A stretch of 64,000 nt of DNA from Ruminococcus sp. (GCF_019417665.1 NZ_DXUU01000002.1:11859-75858); one strand, 5' to 3'; shown: positions 32,551-40,775, counted from the stretch's first letter. A program made the numbers and translations. The notes: generated from the letters alone by a model not told the origin.

Positions 32551-32932
32551 AGTAACCCTGAACGGAAAAACATATGAGGTAGAAGTAGAGGCAGGAAAGG
32601 CTGTACTGCTTGACGAATATGAAGCATGTGCACCAGCTCCGGCAGCTGCACCGGCGGCAGAGACAGCACCGGCTGCCGCCGCTGCTCCTGCACCAACACC
32701 GGCGGTGAATCTTGCTGCCGGAGAACCGGTAAATGCACCTATGCCAGGCAATATCCTGCGTGTGGAAGTCAAGCAGGGAGATACCATCAAGGCTGGACAG
32801 CTTCTGGTGGTACTGGAGGCAATGAAAATGGAAAACGAGATCCTGGCGCCAAAAGATGGTACGGTGGCACAGGTGGTTGTCTCCAAGGGTTCTACGGTAG
32901 AGACTGGTTCGCCGCTGATCGTACTGGCATAA
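32540..32932 (+). CDS. Biotin carboxyl carrier protein of the decarboxylase
   Basis: Carries carboxybiotin between the alpha and beta subunits. The 130 residues consist of a short N-terminal beta segment (KYKVTLNGKTYEVEVEAGK), a flexible Ala/Pro linker of about 40 residues, and a biotinyl domain whose target is Lys96 in LEAMKMENE. The start at 32540 is set by AAGGAGG nine bases upstream and lies inside oadG. It equals the detached C-terminal domain of classical OadA. Confidence 0.93.
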   Translation: MKYKVTLNGKTYEVEVEAGKAVLLDEYEACAPAPAAAPAAETAPAAAAAPAPTPAVNLAAGEPVNAPMPGNILRVEVKQGDTIKAGQLLVVLEAMKMENEILAPKDGTVAQVVVSKGSTVETGSPLIVLA

Positions 32933-32945
32933 AGGAGGGGTATCA

Positions 32946-34172
32946 ATGAATATTCTGGAGACCCTTCAAAATCTGCTGAACGATTCCGGTTTCGTGAGCT
33001 TTTTCGCCGACGGCGGCTGGAAAAACCTTGTGATGATCGCCATCTCCTGTGTGCTGCTATATCTGGGGATCAAGAAAAAGTTTGAACCGCTGCTGCTGGT
33101 GGGCATTGCTTTCGGCTGTCTGCTGGTAAACGTGTCGAACTTCTTTGTGGACGGCGTCAGCTCTGCCAACGCCCTGTATCACCCGGAACTGTGGAACGCA
33201 TTCCTGGATGAAAGCAGCGCATATTATCACAGCTATGGACATATTATGGCAAACGGCGGTCTGCTGGATATCCTGTATATCGGTGTAAAATCTGGCTTGT
33301 ATCCGTCCCTGATCTTCCTGGGCATCGGTGCTATGACGGACTTTGGACCTTTGCTGTCCAGTCCGAAGAATCTGCTGCTAGGTGCTGCTGCGCAGATGGG
33401 TGTCTTTCTGGCATTCTTCGGTGCAGTTTGTCTGGGCTTTGACGGCAACCAGGCAGCTTCTATCGGCATCATCGGCGGCGCAGACGGTCCGACGGCAATT
33501 TTCCTGACCAGTAAGCTGGCGCCGGAACTGCTGGGACCAATCGCCATTGCAGCATATTCCTATATGGCGCTGATCCCCATGATCCAGCCGCCTCTGATGC
33601 GTCTTCTGACTACCAAAAAAGAACGGGAAGTCAAGATGGAAATGACACGTCAGGTATCCAAGACAGAAAAAATTCTCTTTCCCATTGTGGTAGCCATGGT
33701 TGTCATTCTGCTGCTGCCATCTACAGCACCTCTCATCGGCTGTCTGATGCTAGGTAACCTGTGGCGGGAATGCGGCGTGACAGAGCGCCTGTCCGACACA
33801 GTACAGAATGCGCTGATGAATATTGTCACAGTGTTCCTGGGGATTTCTGTAGGTGCTACAACAGTGGCATCCTCATTCCTGTCCCTGCAAACCTTGATGA
33901 TCGTTTTCTTGGGGCTGGCTGCTTTTTGCTTCTCCACCATCGGAGGTCTGCTGGTGGGCAAGCTCATGTATCTGGTTACCGGCGGAAAAGTCAATCCGCT
34001 GATCGGTTCGGCTGGTGTATCCGCCGTTCCTATGGCAGCCCGTGTTGCACAGAAGGAAGGACAGAAAGCAAATCCGTCCAACTTCCTGCTGATGCACGCT
34101 ATGGGTCCCAACGTTGCCGGCGTTATCGGTTCGGCAATTGCAGCAGGCTTCTTGCTGGCAGTGTTTAAGTGA
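32946..34172 (+). CDS. oadB: Sodium ion-translocating decarboxylase beta subunit
   Basis: Integral membrane subunit that decarboxylates carboxybiotin and exports Na+. The 408 residues contain about nine to eleven membrane segments and the conserved region SIGIIGGADGPTAIFLTSKL, whose Asp belongs to the Na+ site, plus GSAGVSAVPMAARVAQKEG and NFLLMHAMGPNVAGVIGSA. AAAGGAGGGG precedes the ATG. Last gene of the operon, followed by a terminator. Confidence 0.96.
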   Translation: MNILETLQNLLNDSGFVSFFADGGWKNLVMIAISCVLLYLGIKKKFEPLLLVGIAFGCLLVNVSNFFVDGVSSANALYHPELWNAFLDESSAYYHSYGHIMANGGLLDILYIGVKSGLYPSLIFLGIGAMTDFGPLLSSPKNLLLGAAAQMGVFLAFFGAVCLGFDGNQAASIGIIGGADGPTAIFLTSKLAPELLGPIAIAAYSYMALIPMIQPPLMRLLTTKKEREVKMEMTRQVSKTEKILFPIVVAMVVILLLPSTAPLIGCLMLGNLWRECGVTERLSDTVQNALMNIVTVFLGISVGATTVASSFLSLQTLMIVFLGLAAFCFSTIGGLLVGKLMYLVTGGKVNPLIGSAGVSAVPMAARVAQKEGQKANPSNFLLMHAMGPNVAGVIGSAIAAGFLLAVFK

Positions 34173-34195
34173 GAAAATACACGTATAAAATGTGT

Positions 34196-34234
34196 AGAAA
34201 GGGTGCGGCTAAAAAAACAGCTGCACCTTTTTTG
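34196..34234 (+). terminator. Terminator of the oad operon
   Basis: GGGTGC-GGCT and AGCTGCACC with an A-rich loop, then T6. Confidence 0.88.
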
Positions 34235-34275
34235 TTTCTGGAAAAGTTGATTCTCCATAAAATTTTATCGACCCC

Positions 34276-34304
34276 TTGACAAACGAACTTGAATGTGCTA
34301 TACT
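34276..34304 (+). promoter_or_regulatory. Promoter of the radical SAM/synthetase-like/Nudix operon
   Basis: TTGACA (34276-34281), 17 bp, TATACT (34299-34304); the start codon follows about 50 bases later. Confidence 0.88.
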
Positions 34305-34357
34305 GTTATTATCATATTGATATTAACACTAGAACAGAAACAGTGAGGTGCATTCTT

Positions 34358-35383
34358 ATGAAACGTCTTATCGCAGAAAAACAGAGCATTTTTCTCAGAG
34401 CGTCCATCAGTGATCTGTGTAATTTTTCCTGTCAGTACTGCCCGTCTGACTTGGGAATGGAGAACCACACCCCTACATGTCTTCAGGCACCGGTGCTTCG
34501 TGCAGAGGAATATGTGCGCAACTTGCACTGGATTGCACAGCACGGATTTCAAAATATCACGTTTACCGGCGGCGAACCGCTGCTGTGTCCCTATTTTGCA
34601 GAGCTTGCCAAGGCATGCCGCAGTATATTCCGGATGACCGAGATCACCACTAATGGCACGCAGCTGATACGCCATATGGACACGGTGCAGCAGTATATTG
34701 ATGTGCTGAAAATCTCCATGGATGCATTGACACCGGAGCTTGCCGCACAAATTGCATGTAGCCCTGCCGCAGCCAGAACGCCGCAGATCGTAGAGGAATG
34801 CTGCCGTGCCGGAGTGAAAACCATCGGGCTGAATTTTGTGTACATGAAACAGAATGCCCAGGAACTGCCAAAGCTCATTGATTTTGCAGCGGAATTGAAA
34901 CAAAAATACGGCACCGAGATCTACATCAGTGTGCTGGATCTATACTATTCTGAGGGCAACCGGCAATTCTGGCAAGCGCAATTTGCAGATCTCGCCCAGC
35001 TTCGCAGCCGCATCGCATGGGAAAATACAGACGTGCACCGCCGACTGCGAGTGGGCTGCGATTCTTATAACTTTGTCCGGAATGGGATTACCGTCAATAT
35101 GAAGGACAGCATTTCCTGTACTCACCGGGCGGAAATGTGTGAGACATGTACAGAATATTGTCAGGAAGGTATCTATAGTCTGAAACACTCCGCAAGCGGC
35201 TGGATCGGGGTATGCCCTACCAATCACCCTGCATTCGGAACATTGCTTCACGCTGACATCACCGAATCAGAAGCGCACGATGCCATAGACAAGTATGTGG
35301 ATATCATCAACAGCATTGTCCGGGTAGATCATACAGGTGCCGACTTCTGCCGCCGGAGAAATGTGGGTGATGCACATGCGTGA
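34358..35383 (+). CDS. Radical SAM protein with C-terminal Cys cluster
   Basis: Predicted 4Fe-4S/SAM radical enzyme of 341 residues; the reaction is unknown. CxxxCxxC is present at residues 21, 25 and 28 (DLCNFSCQYC), followed by NITFTGGEPLL and TEITTNGTQL, as in the MoaA-like branch. The C-terminal part has a Cys-rich stretch, ISCTHRAEMCETCTEYCQEG, plus GVCPTNH, suggesting an auxiliary cluster or zinc site. I start at 34358 with GTGAGGTG upstream. The stop lies inside the following synthetase-like gene, so the two are co-translated and likely work together. Confidence 0.85.
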   Translation: MKRLIAEKQSIFLRASISDLCNFSCQYCPSDLGMENHTPTCLQAPVLRAEEYVRNLHWIAQHGFQNITFTGGEPLLCPYFAELAKACRSIFRMTEITTNGTQLIRHMDTVQQYIDVLKISMDALTPELAAQIACSPAAARTPQIVEECCRAGVKTIGLNFVYMKQNAQELPKLIDFAAELKQKYGTEIYISVLDLYYSEGNRQFWQAQFADLAQLRSRIAWENTDVHRRLRVGCDSYNFVRNGITVNMKDSISCTHRAEMCETCTEYCQEGIYSLKHSASGWIGVCPTNHPAFGTLLHADITESEAHDAIDKYVDIINSIVRVDHTGADFCRRRNVGDAHA

Positions 35384-36311
35384 TATCATGGCACATCTGC
35401 GAGATCCCGTGGTTCAAAAAAATCTGAACATGGGCAGAACAATCAAACAGGCCGTACGAAACTTTCTGGAACAGCGTGGATTCATGGAATATGATACGCC
35501 CATTTTACAGCCAAAGGGTGGGGAGATCTATAATCCCACATTCGATGTGCAGATCGACGGCGATTCTGCCTGCCTTGGGGATTCTCCCCAGATGTACAAA
35601 ATGCTGCTGTTACACGCCGGTTATGAGCGGTACTATCAATTCGCCCACTGTTTCCGCCCTATCGCCCACGAGAACAATCGTGAAACACGGCTATGCGAAT
35701 TCATGCAGCTGGATCTGGAAATGCAGATTCCGTCTCTGGAAGAACTGCTTGCCTTTGCCGAAAGCCTGCTGCGTGAGATTATGGAAACGCTGTCCATTCA
35801 TGCAGAGATCAGTGTTATGGATGGCTTAGTCTGCCGAAAAATCTACGGTGATGAAATGAAGCCTGACTGCCGAAAGAACAAAGATACCGTCTCCGTGGTA
35901 TTCCTGAAACGTATGCCGCTGACAAACGGCGAAAAGACACCAATAGGAACATGGATTCCCTGCCATCATATCTTTGCGCTGCCATCCGAGGAAATTACGG
36001 ATATGTCAGAGGAAACACTGTTGCAGATGACTACAGAATCCTTTGACGTTGTCATAAACGGCATTGAAGTGGGCGGCGGTGATCTGCGGATCATGCAGCG
36101 CAGTCTACAGGAAAAAATGATGGAGATCTTTCATGTGAAACCGGAAAAATACGGACAGTATCTGGAGCAATTGGACAATGCCGGTACTTTGCAGATCGGC
36201 GGTTTTGCCTTTGGACTGGAACGCCTGGTGCAGGCACTGTCAGGCTGCGGCAATATACGACTGACTGTACCGTTTGATCAACTTTATGAAGGGAGAAACA
36301 ACGATGCATGA
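35370..36311 (+). CDS. Stand-alone class II aminoacyl-tRNA synthetase-like protein
   Basis: The 313 residues match only the catalytic core of the Asp/Asn/Lys class IIb synthetases. Visible are NPTFDVQ, LGDSPQMYKMLLL, motif 2 as HCFRPIAHENNRETRLCEF and MQLDLEM, and motif 3 as GFAFGLERLVQALSG followed by NIRLTVPF. No N-terminal OB anticodon-binding domain exists, so it should not charge tRNA normally. Known paralogues of this type include EpmA/PoxA and asparagine synthetase-like proteins, which activate an amino acid for another acceptor. In-frame ATGs at 35361, 35370 and 35376 are possible; I chose 35370. It overlaps the radical SAM gene by fourteen bases and the Nudix gene by eight. Confidence 0.8.
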   Translation: MHMRDIMAHLRDPVVQKNLNMGRTIKQAVRNFLEQRGFMEYDTPILQPKGGEIYNPTFDVQIDGDSACLGDSPQMYKMLLLHAGYERYYQFAHCFRPIAHENNRETRLCEFMQLDLEMQIPSLEELLAFAESLLREIMETLSIHAEISVMDGLVCRKIYGDEMKPDCRKNKDTVSVVFLKRMPLTNGEKTPIGTWIPCHHIFALPSEEITDMSEETLLQMTTESFDVVINGIEVGGGDLRIMQRSLQEKMMEIFHVKPEKYGQYLEQLDNAGTLQIGGFAFGLERLVQALSGCGNIRLTVPFDQLYEGRNNDA

Positions 36312-37005
36312 TATAAAAAAACAAGCCGAGGAACAGCGGTTTCTAAACGAATACGACCCTAACGCCTATACGCCCATGGCGGTCACAGTGGATCTCGTGG
36401 TATTCGGTGTGACAAGAAGTGCAAGCGACAATTACCGCAAGCTGGACAGCCAAAAGCTGAATATTCTACTGGTCCAGCGAAATGAGTTTCCGTTTAAGAA
36501 CAGCTATGCCCTGCCTGGCGGCTTTGTCCGTCCGGATGAGACCCTGGAACAGGCGGCACAGCGTGTTTTGCACGCCAAAACTGGATTGGATCATCTCTAT
36601 CTGGAACAGTTGTATACTTTTGGCGCAGTAGAGCGTGACCCCCGAATGCGTGTCATCAGCTGTGCCTATCTTTCGCTGATCGACACGGAACAGGTACACA
36701 TCGCAGATGCCCAGTGGCAAAGCGTGGACGAAGTAGAAACACTGCCCCTTGCCTTTGACCATAACCAGATCATTGCTGAAGCACGTGCCCGGCTGAAAAA
36801 CAAGATCAACTACACGGATATTGTATTTCACATGATGCCGAAAAAGTTTACCATCAGCCAACTACAGGAAGTGTATGAGATCATTCTCGATACGAAGCTT
36901 TTGCCTGCTGCATTCCGACGCACCATTGCAGAACAGATCGTGGAGACAGAAGAATTTTCCAAAGCTGCCGGACACCGTCCGTCACGGCTGTTCCGGAAAA
37001 GGTGA
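36304..37005 (+). CDS. NrtR-like Nudix-domain regulator
   Basis: The 233 residues hold an N-terminal Nudix fold and a C-terminal winged-helix-like part (FTISQLQEVYEIIL), the layout of NrtR regulators that sense ADP-ribose-type ligands in NAD metabolism. The Nudix box reads GGFVRPDETLEQAAQRVL then HAKTGL; compared with Gx5Ex7REUxEExGU, the catalytic Glu residues after Arg are replaced (VLHAK), so hydrolysis is doubtful and ligand sensing likely. GAAGGGAG precedes the ATG. It probably regulates its own operon or the MATE gene downstream; NrtR operators were not identified. Confidence 0.82.
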   Translation: MHDIKKQAEEQRFLNEYDPNAYTPMAVTVDLVVFGVTRSASDNYRKLDSQKLNILLVQRNEFPFKNSYALPGGFVRPDETLEQAAQRVLHAKTGLDHLYLEQLYTFGAVERDPRMRVISCAYLSLIDTEQVHIADAQWQSVDEVETLPLAFDHNQIIAEARARLKNKINYTDIVFHMMPKKFTISQLQEVYEIILDTKLLPAAFRRTIAEQIVETEEFSKAAGHRPSRLFRKR

Positions 37006-37136
37006 ATACTGTAGGATGTCTACAAATTGGTGTATGACAAATCTCATTGAGAATATAAAATAGATTTCTCTGACTGTTCACACTTCTCCTCTTGATTTTT
37101 TCTGCGGCATATGATATTCTTATAATAATTTTTATA

Positions 37137-37190
37137 GGGTAACACCCAGCAGTTCCGTTTCAGAACAGCCACGGTGTTGCCCTTATTTGT
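37137..37190 (+). promoter_or_regulatory. Structured leader of the MATE gene
   Basis: GGGTAACACC and GGTGTTGCCC (37137-37146, 37173-37182) form a ten-base outer stem enclosing a GTTC/GAAC inner hairpin, followed by TTATTTGT and then the ribosome binding site. A TATAAT at 37121-37126 lies just before it, though without a good -35. It may be an attenuator or ligand-binding leader; I recognise no riboswitch class. Confidence 0.45.
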
Positions 37191-37209
37191 ACAGCGGGAG
37201 GTTTTTCAC

Positions 37210-38598
37210 ATGAGATCTTTGGAACAAAATAATCCCCTGGGAACGGAATCGGTCTCCAGGTTAATGACGAAATTTGCTGTACCGAGCATTGTCGCCATGC
37301 TGGTCAGCGCACTATATAACATCATTGACCAGCTGTTTATCGGACAGGCTGTGGGCACTTTGGGCAATGCAGCAACAAACATCGCCTTTCCCTTTTCCAC
37401 ATCCTGTATCGCCCTTGCCCTGCTTTTCGGCATCGGCGGCGCATCCTGTTTCAATCTAAATATGGGACAGGGAGAGACCAAAAAAGCACCTTATTTTATG
37501 GGAAACGCAATTACCATGCTGGTTTTCAGCGGTGTACTGCTCAGCGCTGTGACTCTGCTGTTTCTGACACCTCTGCTGAAATGCTTCGGCTCGCCGGATG
37601 ATGTACTGCCTCTGGCGCAGGTATATGTCCGCATCACCGCTTTCGGCTTTCCATTTCTGATCCTGACCACCGGAGGCGGTCATCTGATCCGTGCGGATGG
37701 CAGCCCGAAAATGACTATGATCTGCAACCTGACCGGTGCAGTCATTAACACAGGGTTGGATGCGCTCTTTGTCCTGAAGCTGGATTGGGGCATGGCAGGG
37801 GCCGCCTATGCTACAGTCATTGGAGAAGTCATTTCGGCGCTGATCGTGATTGTCTATCTGGTGCGGTTCCGCAATGTTAACCTCCAGTGGAAACATTTGA
37901 TCCCACGCCGGCAGTATACGCTGCGGGTTGCCTCCATCGGCATGGCATCCTGTTTCAACCAGCTTGCCATTATGATCGTACAGATCGCTCTGAACAATTC
38001 TCTGCGGTATTATGGTGCGCTTTCCATTTACGGGGAATCAGTGCCCCTTGCCTGTGCGGGCATTGTCATGAAAGTCAATCAGGTAGTCTTTTCCATTGTC
38101 ATCGGACTGGGACAAGGAACGCAGCCCATCGAAAGCTTCAACTATGGCGCAAAGCGCTATTCACGAGTACGCCAGGCATACGGACTTGCCTCCAAAACCG
38201 GCGCTGCCATTTCCATTCTGGCATTTATTTTGTTTCAGCTATTTCCGAGGCAGATTATTTCCCTGTTTGGATCAGGGAATGAGAGTTATTACGAATTCGG
38301 AGTCAGATTTTTCCGAATTTTCCTGTTTTTCACCTGGATCAATTTCGTCCAGCCCATTACATCGACATTTTTCACTTCCATTGGCAAACCGGTGAAAGGT
38401 ATGTTCCTTTCCCTGACACGACAGATTCTCTTTTTCCTGCCCTTTTTGATCGTACTGCCGCTGATTTTCGGTATTGATGGTATTTTGTACACCGGTCCTA
38501 TTGCGGACTTTTTATCTGCCGCAGTAACCATCGGTATGGTGGCGCTGGAATTCCGGCGGATGAAGAGGTTAGAGGAGGCTGCACAAAGACAAGCCTAA
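37210..38598 (+). CDS. MATE-family efflux transporter
   Basis: Cation-coupled exporter of drugs or metabolites in the inner membrane. The 462 residues show twelve membrane segments in two halves; NPLGTESVSRLMTKFAVPSI opens the protein, followed by ALYNIIDQLFIGQAVG, and ANDOR-like GLGQGTQPIESFNYGAK marks the second half, as in clostridial MATE proteins of the MepA/NorM type. GGGAGG nine bases before fixes the ATG at 37210. It follows the radical SAM operon by about 200 bases but has its own TATAAT and structured leader. Confidence 0.92.
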   Translation: MRSLEQNNPLGTESVSRLMTKFAVPSIVAMLVSALYNIIDQLFIGQAVGTLGNAATNIAFPFSTSCIALALLFGIGGASCFNLNMGQGETKKAPYFMGNAITMLVFSGVLLSAVTLLFLTPLLKCFGSPDDVLPLAQVYVRITAFGFPFLILTTGGGHLIRADGSPKMTMICNLTGAVINTGLDALFVLKLDWGMAGAAYATVIGEVISALIVIVYLVRFRNVNLQWKHLIPRRQYTLRVASIGMASCFNQLAIMIVQIALNNSLRYYGALSIYGESVPLACAGIVMKVNQVVFSIVIGLGQGTQPIESFNYGAKRYSRVRQAYGLASKTGAAISILAFILFQLFPRQIISLFGSGNESYYEFGVRFFRIFLFFTWINFVQPITSTFFTSIGKPVKGMFLSLTRQILFFLPFLIVLPLIFGIDGILYTGPIADFLSAAVTIGMVALEFRRMKRLEEAAQRQA

Positions 38599-38628
38599 AA
38601 GCCTGTTTCTATGAAGTTTCTAAACGTC

Positions 38629-38967
38629 TCAATCCGTCTGGTGCTCTAACATATTTAAATACGATGAACCCCATTGACACATAGCATCCAGCACTGGAAT
38701 AATCGTTTTTCCAAACTCGGACAGTCGATATTCCACTTTTGGCGGTACGACCGGATAAACTGTACGGATAACCAGACCATCACGTTCCAGATCACGCAGC
38801 TGCTGCGCCAGCATTTTTTCCGTTGCCTTCGGGATAAGCCGTTTTAGTTCGCTGAATCTTTTCTGCTCCTTAATCAGATGCCACAGAATGACTGCTTTGT
38901 ATTTTCCACCAATGAGTTGTATGGTTGCATCAACCGGACAGTTAAACTCTTTGGGACAGATTTTCAT
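38629..38967 (-). CDS. HxlR-family transcriptional regulator
   Basis: A 112-residue winged-helix regulator. CPKEFNCPVDATIQLIGGKY is the family start; WHLIKEQKRFSELKRLIP and ATEKMLAQQLRDLERDGLV form the recognition helix region. The N-terminal Cys4 and Cys10 match the position used for redox sensing in YodB and HypR. The ATG at 38967 follows AAGGAG. It is divergent from a nitroreductase gene, with overlapping promoters, the classical arrangement for an HxlR regulator controlling an electrophile- or quinone-detoxifying nitroreductase. Confidence 0.92.
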   Translation of the reverse strand: MKICPKEFNCPVDATIQLIGGKYKAVILWHLIKEQKRFSELKRLIPKATEKMLAQQLRDLERDGLVIRTVYPVVPPKVEYRLSEFGKTIIPVLDAMCQWGSSYLNMLEHQTD

Positions 38968-38996
38968 GGAAATTCTCCTTTTCTTACTTTTTGGGA

Positions 38997-39027
38997 AGTA
39001 TATGACAAAAAAGTGGGTACTTGTCAA
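38997..39027 (-). promoter_or_regulatory. Likely promoter of the HxlR gene
   Basis: TTGACA (39027-39022) and TATACT (39002-38997) with a long 19 bp spacer; its -35 box overlaps that of the divergent nitroreductase promoter. Confidence 0.55.
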
Positions 39028-39049
39028 TTCGAAATCTCTATGCTATAAT
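39021..39049 (+). promoter_or_regulatory. Promoter of the nitroreductase locus
   Basis: TTGTCA (39021-39026), 17 bp, TATAAT (39044-39049). Shared TTGTCAA core with the opposite promoter makes this the expected HxlR operator region. Confidence 0.8.
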
Positions 39050-39101
39050 CATATCATAATCGATTATAATTTGCAAGCTGTACAGCCGAAAGGAATTTAT
39101 C

Positions 39102-39607
39102 ATGGAGTTTTCCAAACTGATCACGGAAAGGCATTCTGTGCGGAGCTATCTTCCGAAACACGTAGAACCTGAGAAGCGAAACGCCATTTAAAAGCTGGAC
39201 GAATTGCCCCAACTGCTGCAAATTTACAGCCGGTTCAGGTATTGGTTCTGGAACATGAATCCAGCCTTACAAAGCTGGGAAATGCAGTAAACATCTATGG
39301 TGCACCCTTGGCATTTCTTGTATGTGCTGACCACAGCACCGCATGGAAAAGACCCTTTGATGAAAAGCAAACCACTGATATTGATGCTTCTATTGTGACT
39401 GACCATATGATGCTGCAAGCAGCATCTCTCGGTCTAGGCAGCGTCTGGATCTGCTATTTCAAACCTGATATCCTGAAAAAGGAATTTAACATTCCCGGCC
39501 ATCTGGAGATTGTTAATATTCTTGCAGTCGGATATACCAATGAAAAGGCTGTCCATCCAAAGGAACGAAAGAGCTTAGACAAATTTGCTTTTTTTGAGCA
39601 ACTATAA
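39102..39607 (+). pseudogene. Nitroreductase-family gene with a one-base frameshift
   Basis: The first 28 codons (MEFSKLITERHSVRSYLPKH onward) read into an early TAA at 39189. Adding one T at 39187-39190 restores the next stretch as KAGRIAPTAANLQPVQV, joining VLVLEHESSLTKLGNAVNIY and the remainder (GAPLAFLVCADHS, LQAASLGLGSVWICYF) to the normal end with FFEQL. So an otherwise intact FMN nitroreductase of about 168 residues has lost one base in a T run. It may be a true recent pseudogene or a sequencing error. The intact promoter and AAAGGAA site argue the lesion is recent. Divergent HxlR gene is the expected regulator. Confidence 0.9.
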
Positions 39608-39637
39608 CTACACTATTTTTTCTATGATATGACGCAA

Positions 39638-39678
39638 AAACTCTGCTGTATGGGGATTGTCCTGTACAGCAGAGTTTT
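39638..39678. terminator. Terminator after the nitroreductase locus
   Basis: AAACTCTGCTGTA and TACAGCAGAGTTTT around a loop of about eleven bases. Confidence 0.85.
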
Positions 39679-39753
39679 ATGATGACCACCTTTTCTCAAA
39701 GTGCATCAATACAATATTCCTTACGCCAATACTAAACATAATCAAAAAAACAG

Positions 39754-39789
39754 AAAAGTCTCCGAAAGCACGTGGCTTTCGGAGACTTA
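39754..39789 (-). terminator. Terminator of rplM-rpsI
   Basis: AAGTCTCCGAAAGC/GCTTTCGGAGACTT with a five-base loop; read on the minus strand it ends in TTTTC. Confidence 0.85.
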
Positions 39790-39813
39790 CAATATCTTTG
39801 AAAAGTAAAAAAT

Positions 39814-40215
39814 TTATCTCTTTGAGAACTGCGGAGCACGACGTGCTGCCTTCAGACCATACTTCTTTCTTTCCTTCATTCTCGGGTCACGAGTGAGGAA
39901 GCCAGCCTTCTTCAGAACCGGACGCAGTTCCGGGCTGTAAACCAGCAGTGCACGGGAAATGCCGTGACGGATTGCACCAGCCTGACCAGTAACGCCGCCG
40001 CCAGTAACGGTGCAAATCACATCCATCTTGTCCATGTTGTCAGTCAGATTAAGAGGCTGACGAACGATGAGCTTCAGGGTGTCCAGACCGAAATACTCGT
40101 CAATATTTCTGCCGTTAATGGTGATATTGCCAGTACCCGGATACAGACGAACTCTTGCAACAGAGTGCTTCCGTCTGCCAGTACCATAGTAGTATTTAAC
40201 CTTAGATTCGTACAT
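39814..40215 (-). CDS. rpsI: 30S ribosomal protein S9
   Basis: Universal small-subunit protein near the P-site tRNA. The 133 residues show YYGTGRRKHSVARVRLYPG at the start, GGGVTGQAGAIRHGISRAL in the middle and the invariant basic tail KAARRAPQFSKR. It follows rplM by eighteen bases, the usual Firmicutes pair. Stop eight bases or so before the hairpin terminator region. Confidence 0.98.
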   Translation of the reverse strand: MYESKVKYYYGTGRRKHSVARVRLYPGTGNITINGRNIDEYFGLDTLKLIVRQPLNLTDNMDKMDVICTVTGGGVTGQAGAIRHGISRALLVYSPELRPVLKKAGFLTRDPRMKERKKYGLKAARRAPQFSKR

Positions 40216-40233
40216 CTTTTCTGCTCCTTTCCC

Positions 40234-40662
40234 TTAGAACTCGCAAACTTCCGGCTTCTGTGCCGCCTGCTTGTGCTCTGCGCCCTTGTAGGTACGCAGA
40301 CGCTTCAGCTGGTTTGCGCCCTGGGTATTGTGCGGGAGCATTCCCTTGACAGCGATCATCATTGCTTCATCTGCTTTTTCTTCCATCATAACCTTGTACT
40401 GCGTCTTCTTCAGGCCGCCGATCCAGCCAGTATGCCAGTAATAATACTTCTGCTCCAGCTTGTTGCCGGTGAGAACTGCCTTGTCGCAGTTGATGATGAT
40501 AACATGGTCACCACAGTCTACATGCGGTGCAAATGTCGGCTTGTGCTTGCCGCGCAGCAGGTGCGCAGCCTGTGCCGCAACACGTCCCAGCGGCTTTCCA
40601 GCAGCGTCCAGAACATACCACTTGCGGTCTACTTCGCCGACTTTCGGCATAGTTGTTGCCAT
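40234..40662 (-). CDS. rplM: 50S ribosomal protein L13
   Basis: Early-assembling large-subunit protein, 142 residues from the ATG at 40662 (GGAGG nine bases upstream; a start at 40677 would include the ribosome binding site). Marks are RKWYVLDAAGKPLGRVAAQ, HVDCGDHVIIINCDKAVLTG and MLPHNTQGANQLKRLRTYKG. First gene of the rplM-rpsI operon with a long, hairpin-containing leader that may be the L13 autoregulatory element. Confidence 0.98.
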   Translation of the reverse strand: MATTMPKVGEVDRKWYVLDAAGKPLGRVAAQAAHLLRGKHKPTFAPHVDCGDHVIIINCDKAVLTGNKLEQKYYYWHTGWIGGLKKTQYKVMMEEKADEAMMIAVKGMLPHNTQGANQLKRLRTYKGAEHKQAAQKPEVCEF

Positions 40663-40694
40663 AGTAAATTCCTCCATCTAAACTTCTATCAAAA

Positions 40695-40775
40695 ATAATC
40701 TCGGTTCCGCAAAAAGCAGGAACCAGGCAGAGGGCAGTTGGGTCAGACTGCACTGCCGGCATTGCGCAAGATTAT
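40695..40775 (-). ncRNA. Candidate L13 leader RNA
   Basis: In the rplM 5' leader, ATAATCT and AGATTAT arms (minus strand) enclose two further hairpins, including a GGTTCC/GGAACC stem. Position and size fit the L13-leader family, in which the ribosomal protein represses its own mRNA. I assign it by position and shape, not by a model match. Confidence 0.5.
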
